38,769 nt of DNA, taken from the NCBI GenBank assembly GCA_946491665.1, contig CAMLYL010000020.1, forward strand, positions 1 through 38,769, given 5' to 3'. The first letter of the stretch is position 1; every line of letters starts with the position of its first letter. The notes beneath the pieces are model-generated. The model saw nothing but the letters and a program-made list of their open reading frames with translations. It had not been told where the DNA came from and ran no database searches. This document shows, piece by piece, positions 23,877 through 31,267 of the stretch. The position numbers and the translations under genes were made by a program. The DNA is from an uncultured Lachnospiraceae bacterium (GTDB taxonomy: Bacteria > Bacillota > Clostridia > Lachnospirales > Lachnospiraceae).

Positions 23877-24803
23877 ATGAATTTTCTACATCTATATTAT
23901 TTTAAGTTAGTCGCAAAGAGCGAGAACATAACGAAGGCTGCACAGGAAGCCTATATTTCAACATCCGGTCTCAGTAAGGTCATCAGCAGATTGGAAAGTG
24001 AGGTGGGGTATCCTCTGTTTGAAAGATACAGTAACCGACTGGTTTTGAACAGCGCAGGACGCATATTTTATGATTTTGCGGAAAATGTTTTATCACAACA
24101 GGACGAATGTCTGGCACAAATTAAAACAACAATGTCAGCAGAAGAAGAAATTGTAAATATTGCAGTACCTGCGGAACGGCTTGTAAAGGCAATCATTAAT
24201 AAATATATGAAGGAAAATCCCAATATTCGTTTTAGCCAGTATATCATGAATGCAGTAGAATGCCAGAACGCATTGGAGAACAGAGAAATTGATTTTGCGA
24301 TTTGCCACAGACCGATCGAAGCGCCGGGGATTATCTGGACTCCATTATGTGAGAAGGAAATGTGTATTGCTGTAGGGTGGAATCATCCTCTGGCTAAAGC
24401 TGACATAAAGGAAATTTCCCTGATTGATTTGAAAGATGAATTATTTTTTGTGCATGCTTCCAGTTCGGATGAGAGAGATGCAATTATAGATTTTTGCAGA
24501 GAAGCGGGATTTGTCCCCAGAATTTATCAAAGTGATCCGGCTGTTACTTTTGAAGTGCTGGAAAAAGGAACCGGGGCGGCATTTGTGCTTGATTACTTTT
24601 TTATGGATGAGAAAAGTCAGAGATTGACAGATCAATATATGAATGGATCTGAGATTGCTCATAAAGTATCCCTGCACAATCCCAGATGTTTTTTGCCTAT
24701 CGGAATTGCGAGAATAGAAAACAGACCCTTATCAGAACGTGCGGCTCTTTTGTATCACATGATGTGTGAGAAATTTGAGGAAGATGAAGAGGAGTGCCCT
24801 TGA
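23877..24803 (+). CDS. LysR family transcriptional regulator
   Basis: A 308-residue LysR-type regulator. The N-terminal winged helix-turn-helix reads ENITKAAQEAYISTSGLSKVISRLE and is followed by the GYPLFERYSNRLVLNSAG wing. The remaining 210 residues form the two-lobed effector domain, with FVHASSSDERDAI and GTGAAFVLDYF. It has its own upstream region with a palindrome and a GGGGGA ribosome site. By position it is the probable activator of the divergent PhlG-like and beta-helix genes, sensing the substrate or product. A weak AT-rich hairpin follows the stop. Confidence 0.9.
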   Translation: MNFLHLYYFKLVAKSENITKAAQEAYISTSGLSKVISRLESEVGYPLFERYSNRLVLNSAGRIFYDFAENVLSQQDECLAQIKTTMSAEEEIVNIAVPAERLVKAIINKYMKENPNIRFSQYIMNAVECQNALENREIDFAICHRPIEAPGIIWTPLCEKEMCIAVGWNHPLAKADIKEISLIDLKDELFFVHASSSDERDAIIDFCREAGFVPRIYQSDPAVTFEVLEKGTGAAFVLDYFFMDEKSQRLTDQYMNGSEIAHKVSLHNPRCFLPIGIARIENRPLSERAALLYHMMCEKFEEDEEECP

Positions 24804-24850
24804 TCTATACAAATATGTATTTTTTACTATATTAAGATATCTGGTTTTTC

Positions 24851-24880
24851 TTGACAATAAAAACCCAATCTGGCTATTCT
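24851..24880 (+). promoter_or_regulatory. Promoter upstream of the AAA_14 relic and arginase gene
   Basis: A perfect TTGACA (24851-24856) and TATTCT (24875-24880) with an 18-base spacer. It reads into the deleted ATPase and then the arginase-family gene. Confidence 0.6.
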
Positions 24881-24982
24881 AAAATTATAATTTGGTTTAG
24901 ATGGAAAACTATAAAGAAATAAGAAAAACAAGTGTATTTTTGATCAAAAAACGTATCTGATACAGACAAGGAGTGGGTAAAA

Positions 24983-25255
24983 ATGTCATATATAAAACGG
25001 GCTGCAGAAGAGACCGTTGCACGGATATCGAAAATGTTCCCGGTATTCTTTCTGACTGGTTCGCGGCAGGTAGGGAAAACGGCAATTAAAAACTTTCGTG
25101 TTCTGGATCCTGTGAGCAGACAGAATGAATCCGAAAATTTTGATGGGCTGGGGGCATTAAAGACAGAGATCGGAACGGGGAGCGTAATCTGTATGGCAAA
25201 TGATCTTTTGCCGGTTGATCAGCGCAACTGGTACGTGCCGGTCTGGCTGATTTAA
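24983..25255 (+). pseudogene. AAA_14/DUF4143 ATPase reduced by an internal in-frame deletion
   Basis: A 90-residue frame. The first 33 residues (RRVAEETVARI-like opening and Walker A GSRQVGKT) match the N-terminus of AAA_14 ATPases. Residues from about 35 (IKNFRVLDP onward, ending ICMANDLLPVDQRNWYVPVWLI) match their very C-terminus. The DUF4143 body, expected at over 300 residues, is missing, with the junction just after GKT. A good AAGGAG ribosome site and start codon remain, so a mini-protein could still be made. A function as ATPase is unlikely. Confidence 0.75.
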
Positions 25256-25274
25256 TGAAACAGGAGGGACACAC

Positions 25275-26126
25275 ATGAAAACAATAAGATTATTATATCC
25301 CGATTACATCAGCGGGGATCTGGACGCCTATTATTTTGGAGCGGATCTGATGGCGCATATTCTTCCGGAGAATGAAAATCAGCCTCTGCGGAAGGTGGAG
25401 ATCACTCCGCCGGACGGCACGGAGCGCAGGGTGACAGACGGAATTTACGGAAAAGACGAGGTGATTTCCGGGATCCGGCAGGCTATGGATATCATTGAGG
25501 AGGAAAAGCCGGATAAAATCATCACTATCGGCGGCAACTGTATGGTTTCCCAGGCGGCCTTTGATTATCTACATGGAATCTATGAGAATACAGGGATTAT
25601 CTGGATTGACGCCCATCCGGATGTGTCACAGGTAAAGGACGGATATCCCAATGCGCACGCCATGGTCCTGGGATCGCTGCTGGGATATGGGGACAGTGCG
25701 TTGTCGGATCTCATGAAAAACAGAAAATTCGGATCAGACGAGATCCTTTATGTGGGTCTGCAGGGACTGCATGATTATCAGAAGAAATTCCTGGACGACA
25801 GAAAGGTAAATTATAAGATACAGACAGAGAACTTTGTAACGGACGAAGAAATCCAGAGTTTTATGAAGCGCTTTGATCATATTCTGGTGCATCTTGATAT
25901 TGATGTGCTGGATCCTGCGCTGTTCCATTCCACCTATTTTGCCAACGGCGAACTGGTAGGGGACGGCAGCGGGGCAGGAAGAATGACCATGGAGCAGCTT
26001 TCCGGCGTATTGAAATGCATCACGGAAGAATCTGATGTGGTTGGTTTCACGATTGCCGAGTATCTGCCCTTTGATGAGTACCGGATCCATCAGATGTTCG
26101 CCGGTCTCAGATTATTTACAGAATAA
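25275..26126 (+). CDS. Arginase/ureohydrolase fold protein
   Basis: A 283-residue protein of the arginase/agmatinase family. The metal motifs DAHPD (residues 112-116) and LDIDVLDP (207-214) are intact. The GGDHS motif is GGNCMVS (86-92), so Cys89 stands where the first Mn-binding His is expected. Canonical members hydrolyse arginine, agmatine or formiminoglutamate; the changed ligand suggests a different metal site or substrate. AGGAGGGA precedes the start. It follows the AAA_14 relic by 19 bases and is followed by a dispersed repeat. Confidence 0.85.
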   Translation: MKTIRLLYPDYISGDLDAYYFGADLMAHILPENENQPLRKVEITPPDGTERRVTDGIYGKDEVISGIRQAMDIIEEEKPDKIITIGGNCMVSQAAFDYLHGIYENTGIIWIDAHPDVSQVKDGYPNAHAMVLGSLLGYGDSALSDLMKNRKFGSDEILYVGLQGLHDYQKKFLDDRKVNYKIQTENFVTDEEIQSFMKRFDHILVHLDIDVLDPALFHSTYFANGELVGDGSGAGRMTMEQLSGVLKCITEESDVVGFTIAEYLPFDEYRIHQMFAGLRLFTE

Positions 26127-26193
26127 GATATGAAGTATCCGCCCGGATGCAGGAAAGACTGGACAGGGACAATGGAGCGGAACTGCGGGGCAG

Positions 26194-26347
26194 AGGATTT
26201 ATCAGATGCGGAAGTCAATCCCACATCTGATAAATCCTCCGCGAGGGCGCTGACCGGAGTGGAGCGGAGACCGCAGGGATTCGGAAAAGAAATTGTCAGC
26301 TAAAGCTGACCTAAATCCAGCGCCAGGACCCGCGAGCGTGTCTTGAA
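26194..26347 (+). repeat. Dispersed structured repeat, copy A
   Basis: It starts with an inverted pair (TTTATCAGATG and CATCTGATAAA) and contains the exact palindrome GTCAGCTAAAGCTGAC (26295-26310). It ends with an imperfect hairpin near AGGACCCGCGAGCG. It matches copy B at 32756-32937 over most of its 3' half. Confidence 0.8.
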
Positions 26348-26388
26348 TGTTTTCCGATCATTTTTCGCTGTTTCGCCGCGGAAGAAAT

Positions 26389-26970
26389 TTACGGTTCACT
26401 GCCTGCGGCAGAAGATTGGTCTTCCGGCTGATAGATTTCATGGCAGAGTGTATAGATGATATCCGCCATCTCATTTTCCGGAAGATCAAAGCCGGATGAA
26501 ATCCATTCCCGGATGATCTGCAGACATCCGTGCATGACAAAACCATAGACATATTTTTCCGTTTCCATGGAGCATATGGAAGGCAGATTGCTTTTCACAT
26601 GCCCCATGGTTTTTTCTATAAAAACAGATTGAAAACCGGCGTTTTCCGGCTGGCACAGCAAAATTCTGAAAATGGGCGCATTGGATTTTACATATTCCAG
26701 AAAAAACCGGATGTACAAAATAGTACTGCAGTCATTTGAGACGTCTTTTAAATAGGAGAGGGTGTCTGTCAGCAGCTCATCCTGTATTTCCTTTAAAAGC
26801 TGATACTGGTCGGTATAATGGAGGTAAAAGGTTGAGCGGTTCAGATCTGCCTGTTCGCAGATCTCTTTGATGGTGATTGCATTTACCGGTTTCGTGTTCA
26901 TAAGCCCGATCAGACTGTTTTTTAAGAGCATCTTTGTCAGTTTTGTCCGTCTGTTGTTCTTTGTCGCCAT
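26389..26970 (-). CDS. TetR family transcriptional regulator
   Basis: A 193-residue regulator. The N-terminal HTH reads ITIKEICEQADLNRSTFYLHY (residues 33-53), the classic TetR motif, and the rest is a helical ligand-binding domain. It is divergent from the SDR-type gene with a 164-base gap that contains a small palindrome. It is therefore a likely repressor of that gene. The ribosome site is weak (GGAG before the start at 26970). The inducer is unknown. Confidence 0.9.
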   Translation of the reverse strand: MATKNNRRTKLTKMLLKNSLIGLMNTKPVNAITIKEICEQADLNRSTFYLHYTDQYQLLKEIQDELLTDTLSYLKDVSNDCSTILYIRFFLEYVKSNAPIFRILLCQPENAGFQSVFIEKTMGHVKSNLPSICSMETEKYVYGFVMHGCLQIIREWISSGFDLPENEMADIIYTLCHEIYQPEDQSSAAGSEP

Positions 26971-27072
26971 GAGAATTCTCCAGTCAGATTTTCCGTTTTT
27001 GTGCTTAAATCGTCATTTCAGATCAATATGTTGTATTAAGAACATTCTAAAATCATCTGATGTTTGTTAAAA

Positions 27073-27085
27073 CAACACAGTGTTG
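27073..27085. promoter_or_regulatory. Possible TetR operator
   Basis: CAACAC-A-GTGTTG, a perfect 6-base inverted repeat, lies in the gap between the divergent TetR and SDR genes. The binding is inferred. Confidence 0.45.
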
Positions 27086-27134
27086 ATATTATGGTAGCAA
27101 AGTAAAAATAAGAAGTCAACAGGAGAGAGCAAAG

Positions 27135-28676
27135 ATGGAAAAGAAAAAGGTATTTCTTACTGGTGCTGCCGGAGGAATGGGATTTGAAAGTCTCAAGCAG
27201 ATGCTGGAGGTTCCGGATAAACTGGATATTACAATTCTTGTGAGAGATTCGGAGAAGAATCACAGGCTGTTTGCGCCCTATGAAAAAACAGAGGGGCTGC
27301 ATATTGTGTGGGGAGATCTGCTCTGTTATGAGGATGTATGCAAATGTGTCCGGGACGCGGACCTTGTGCTGCATATTGCTGCTTTTGTGTCGCCGGCAGC
27401 CGATTACTATCCGGAAAAAGCCATGAAAAATAATTACGGATCGACAAAGAATATCATTGAGGTCATACGGAATCTGGGAAGGGCGGACGTCTGCAGATTT
27501 GTTTATATCGGAACAGTTGCGGAGACCGGCGACCGGATGCCTCCCATTCACTGGGGAAGAGTGGGAGATCCCGTAAAACCCAGCATGTTTGATTATTATG
27601 CGGTATCGAAGGTGGCGGCCGAGAGATATGTGATTGAGTCCGGACTGAAATACTGGGTCAGTCTCCGGCAGACCGGGATCATCGGGCCGGCCATGAGCAA
27701 AATCCGGGACGCGATTATGTTTCATAACTGTTTTGACAATGTTCTGGAATATGTGTCCGACCGTGATTCCGGAAGAGCAATGAGAAATCTGTGTGTATTT
27801 GAGGCAGAGGGAACGCTGCCGGAAGATTTCTGGGGACACATCTACAATATTGGCGGCGGTGAGAGCTGCCGGATTGACACGTATCATCTGTACAAAGAGC
27901 TGTATGGCGCTCTGGGGATCACGAAGCTGGAGTATATTCTGGATCCGAAAAAACAGGCGACGCGAAATTTCCATGGACAGTATTATCTGGATTCTGACAG
28001 GCTGGAAAACTATCTGCATTTCAGAAGGGACAGTATGCAGTATTACTATGATTCCTATCTGAAGGAGCTGGGGGCGCTGGTTCCCGCGGCAAAGATAATC
28101 TGCCGGCTGCCCGGCGGACAGAAGCTGATGGGGAGCATAATCCGGAAATCCTTTGAAAAGCTGGCGGACAGCGAGCATGGCACAGTACATTTTATCAAAG
28201 ACAATGTGGAGGATCATATCGATGCTTTCTGGGGAAGCCGGAAAGCCTGGGAAAATCTGCCGGACAGTATGAAGGATATGGCGCATTTTAAAGACTGGGA
28301 TAAGGTGATATGGATTGACCATGGATACGATGAATCAAAACCGGAGTCGGAACTGAATCTGGAAGATATGAAAAAGGCAGCTGAATTCCGGGGCGGCAGG
28401 TGTCTGTCAGATACCATGGAAACCGGAGACTGGACCGGAAAACTGAAGTTCCGGTGTGCGTTCGGACATGAATTTGAGGCAAGTCCCCGGCTGATTCTGG
28501 AAGGCGGGCACTGGTGTCCCCACTGCGAAAATAAAAGCTGGAATTACGGAGAGCGGGCAAAAGTGGATCCGTTTTTTGCCCAGGTATGGAATCCCCTTCA
28601 TGAGCCGGACGAGCTCAGAGAATACCCGAAAGTGACATATCGTTTCCGGGAGCAGGACGACAGCTGTGAAAAGTAA
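27135..28676 (+). CDS. NAD(P)-dependent epimerase/dehydratase (extended SDR) with zinc-ribbon-like C-terminal domain
   Basis: A 513-residue protein. The Rossmann motif TGAAGGMG is at residues 9-16, a catalytic YxxxK is at Y155-K159, and Thr127 takes the Ser/Thr position. These mark an extended SDR acting on a sugar nucleotide, lignin-like or other hydroxyl substrate. Residues beyond about 360 are not SDR: C441, H445, C461 and C464 in CAFGHEF ... GGHWCPHC form a probable zinc ribbon like DUF4379/PF14311. The ribosome site is CAGGAGAGA. The gene is divergent from a TetR regulator. The substrate and the role of the fused tail are unknown. Confidence 0.8.
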   Translation: MEKKKVFLTGAAGGMGFESLKQMLEVPDKLDITILVRDSEKNHRLFAPYEKTEGLHIVWGDLLCYEDVCKCVRDADLVLHIAAFVSPAADYYPEKAMKNNYGSTKNIIEVIRNLGRADVCRFVYIGTVAETGDRMPPIHWGRVGDPVKPSMFDYYAVSKVAAERYVIESGLKYWVSLRQTGIIGPAMSKIRDAIMFHNCFDNVLEYVSDRDSGRAMRNLCVFEAEGTLPEDFWGHIYNIGGGESCRIDTYHLYKELYGALGITKLEYILDPKKQATRNFHGQYYLDSDRLENYLHFRRDSMQYYYDSYLKELGALVPAAKIICRLPGGQKLMGSIIRKSFEKLADSEHGTVHFIKDNVEDHIDAFWGSRKAWENLPDSMKDMAHFKDWDKVIWIDHGYDESKPESELNLEDMKKAAEFRGGRCLSDTMETGDWTGKLKFRCAFGHEFEASPRLILEGGHWCPHCENKSWNYGERAKVDPFFAQVWNPLHEPDELREYPKVTYRFREQDDSCEK

Positions 28677-28745
28677 AATGGAGTAGCCTTCTGTGCGGCA
28701 GTATGATAAAATTGGGAGCGGAGTAATTTATGGTAACAGTTCAGC

Positions 28746-28809
28746 CATGACAGTAAATCAGAAAGAAAAAGACTGCTGGCAGGTTTTTTCTTTCTGATTT
28801 ACTGTCATG
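28746..28809. terminator. Perfect 25-base-pair inverted repeat after the SDR gene
   Basis: The arms 28746-28770 and 28785-28809 are perfectly complementary around a 14-base loop; the right arm follows a T at 28784. The T-rich part lies at the loop side of the right arm. It is an extreme hairpin that could terminate transcription, or could be a mobile-element or duplication scar. It lies 70 bases past the SDR stop. Confidence 0.65.
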
Positions 28810-28923
28810 AGCGGAGCGCCCGGTGCATAAGCAAAACGAAAAGCTGTATGGCAGCGGATTCTGCGGAGCAGAATGTTTTGCGCATGTACTGGGCTGAACT
28901 GTTACAATTATGAGGTGAAACCG

Positions 28924-29634
28924 ATGTATCATATTGCAGTATGTGATGATGAGAAAGATTTTGTGGAGCAGCTGACCGGGTTGCTGGACCGGTATGCAGA
29001 AGAAACAGGCCAGGAAATCAGAATTACAAAATATTTTGATGGTATGGAACTGATGGAAAAATATGATCCATCCATTGATCTGATTTTCCTGGATATCCGC
29101 ATGCGGCTGGTGGACGGCCTGCACACGGCGGAGCATATCAGAAAGCTGGATGAAAATGTGGAGATTATTTTCCTTACAACCATGACCCAGTATGGCCTGG
29201 AGGGATATAAATACCGCGCCACAAATTATATTATAAAGCCGATGAAATATGTCCGTCTGGAATCGGAGATGGATCAGTTTATCCGGCGTCATCAGAAGGA
29301 GGAGACTCCCGCGCTGGTGATTACCAATGATACCGGGAAATATAAGGTTTTGCTGAAGTCCATCCGGTATATTGAGACCTATAACCGGAACCTTATGTTT
29401 CACACGGAGAATGGAGATATTATCTGTTATAAGAGCATGAAAGAGATGGAAAAGCAGCTGAAAGATAAGGGATTTGTCCGCTGCCACACCAGTTATATGG
29501 TGAATCTGTTTTATGTAAAAGGAACCAGAAAGCTGGAGATTGAGCTGGTGACAGGGGAGATCGTTCCGGTCAGCCAGCCGAAGCGGAAAGAGTTTATGGA
29601 ATATCTGGCGGATTACTGGGGTGATCTGCTGTAA
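28924..29634 (+). CDS. LytTR family response regulator
   Basis: A 236-residue response regulator. The receiver domain has the acidic pair D8/D9, phospho-acceptor D57 in LIFLDIRM, T85 and K105. The C-terminal LytTR DNA-binding domain (about residues 130-230) includes IRYIETYNRNLMFHTENG and GFVRCHTSYMVNL. LytTR regulators paired with GHKL kinases control peptide or bacteriocin responses and ABC transporters in Firmicutes. The start at 28924 has GAGGTGA upstream. The two following kinases are its expected partners, and both are interrupted. The ABC locus at 34.4 kb could be its target. Confidence 0.9.
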   Translation: MYHIAVCDDEKDFVEQLTGLLDRYAEETGQEIRITKYFDGMELMEKYDPSIDLIFLDIRMRLVDGLHTAEHIRKLDENVEIIFLTTMTQYGLEGYKYRATNYIIKPMKYVRLESEMDQFIRRHQKEETPALVITNDTGKYKVLLKSIRYIETYNRNLMFHTENGDIICYKSMKEMEKQLKDKGFVRCHTSYMVNLFYVKGTRKLEIELVTGEIVPVSQPKRKEFMEYLADYWGDLL

Positions 29635-29830
29635 GGGCAGGGGCTCATTCATAATGGAAAATGAGAATGAGTCTCTGCTTTTGTGCGCGATAAATCCGTC
29701 AAACGGCTGCCTGGCCTGGGGGGAGCGGACCTTTGATGGGCAGTGTACAGCGTGCGGCGAAGGCCACGGACCGGGCGGAAGACCGCATGCGTTCTGGCAG
29801 GCCGGAACCGGGAATCGACAGAGAGGGGGA

Positions 29831-31158
29831 ATGTCACAGATGTTTTTATATAATTTTTTAGATATTGTATCTACAATCATGGAAGCGCTGATATTATATG
29901 TAATTGCGCAATGTTTTTATAAAAGAATAAGGACTCAGAACATAGTGAGCAGGTTTTTGCCGATCGTTCTGTATGGGGCGCTGGTTGCGGTGCTGACGCA
30001 TTTCTCAGATCTGGGAGCAATCAAACTTTTTTTGTTGCTGACGTTTATTGTGCTGATGTTGAAGCTGTTTTACAGAATTTCTTTTCATGAAGGCTTTGTC
30101 GTCATGGAAATGTATTATCTGGCGGTGAGTATGATTCCGGAGTCAGCCGGGATGTGTCTGATGCGTCTTTTTCTTAATGGGGGAATATTGACAGAAATCG
30201 ATGGAACGCTGATTCTGAGGTGGCAGGTCTATGTGGCAATTATGCTCATAAGATGTGCGGTTCTGGCGCTGGCCTGCTGGCTGCTGAAGGATTTTTCTTA
30301 TAAAATCCAGCGCAAGGATACAGTTGTGCTGACTGTGAGCTTTCTCCTGGCCTTCAGTGTGTTTTTTGCCAGTACATATGGATATCTGAATCTGCAGGAT
30401 GGGATTTCGTTTCCTCTGGATCTGATCACTTCTGTGCTCTGCGCCTGTTTTATCGTTCAGTTCTTCTATTTTAAAAATGCTGCTTACGTCCGGGAGCAGG
30501 AGCAGCGGGATAAGATGCAGATTGCGCAGCTGCAGCAGCAGTATGATTATTACCGGGAAAAACGGAAGGATGAGGAGCGGGTCAGATCTATTTATCATGA
30601 TCTGAAGAATCATCTTCTTGTATTGGAGGGAAGGCAGGGCACGGAGGAAACCCGCAGAATGGCGGAGAAACTGCGTCTTCAGATTGCCGATTATGAGGAC
30701 TACGTCCATACCGGAAATGATTTTCTGGACATTATTCTGAAGGACAAAGCGGCGAAAGCCCGGGAAAAGCAGATTCCTTTTTCGGCGTCTGTGGATTTCC
30801 GGGGGATTGATTTCCTGGATCCGCTGGATATCAGCACCATTTTCGGAAATGCCATAGACAATGCCATCGAGGCCGGTGAGAAGATGCCGGAGGAGGAACG
30901 GCTGATTACAGTGAAAGCAGGCAGAGTGCGCGATCTGGTATCCATTGTGGTGGAAAACAACTTCAGATTTGCGTGGGGGGGGGTAAAGTGATGTCCCAGG
31001 AAGATCTGCCCACGACAAAAGAAAATACCTTCCTTCACGGGTTCGGAATTTCAAATATGAAACGGGCGGCGGAAAAATATGGCGGGGCGTGTATTATGAC
31101 CCGCGAAAACGACAGCTTTAAGCTGAAGATCCTGCTTCCGGAGCCGGAGGAAGAGTAA
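29831..31158 (+). pseudogene. GHKL sensor histidine kinase 1, frameshifted at a G9 tract
   Basis: The N-terminal part carries about six hydrophobic segments (sensor domain). The sequence then continues through REQEQRDKMQIAQLQQQ and the phospho-acceptor H256 (YHDLKNH) to the N box IFGNAIDNAIEA. After nine consecutive G (30975-30983) the frame meets TGA at 30989. The kinase ending (FLHGFGISNMKRAAEKYGG onward) continues in the next frame to the TAA ending at 31158. One extra G, two missing G, or a slippage event would restore it. It could therefore be a pseudogene, a phase-variable gene or a sequencing artefact. The frame also stays open for about 60 codons before 29831 without a second clear start. 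Confidence 0.75.
30975..30983 (+). repeat. Poly-G tract (9 bases) in kinase 1
   Basis: Nine consecutive G mark the point where the kinase reading frame breaks. Homopolymers of this length vary by slippage and are typical phase-variation spots. Confidence 0.85.
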
Positions 31159-31267
31159 ACTTCCAAATCTGCCATGATGACGCGGCAGGTATCCGGGGGC
31201 ATACCTTTATGGCGCAGGAAATGCGCTTGAAAAGAGGAAATGTGTCAGAGGGAGGGAAATATAAAAT

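Noticed and set aside
24804-24835. Terminator after the LysR gene
   Set aside because: Only a 5-base AT stem (ATACA/TGTAT) before T residues; too weak to list with confidence.
27036-28322. 428-codon open frame opposite the SDR gene
   Set aside because: Antisense to the SDR coding region, His/Arg/Pro-rich translation and no ribosome site.
28741-29880. 379-codon minus-strand open frame over the LytTR regulator
   Set aside because: The plus strand encodes conserved receiver and LytTR motifs; the reverse translation is not protein-like.
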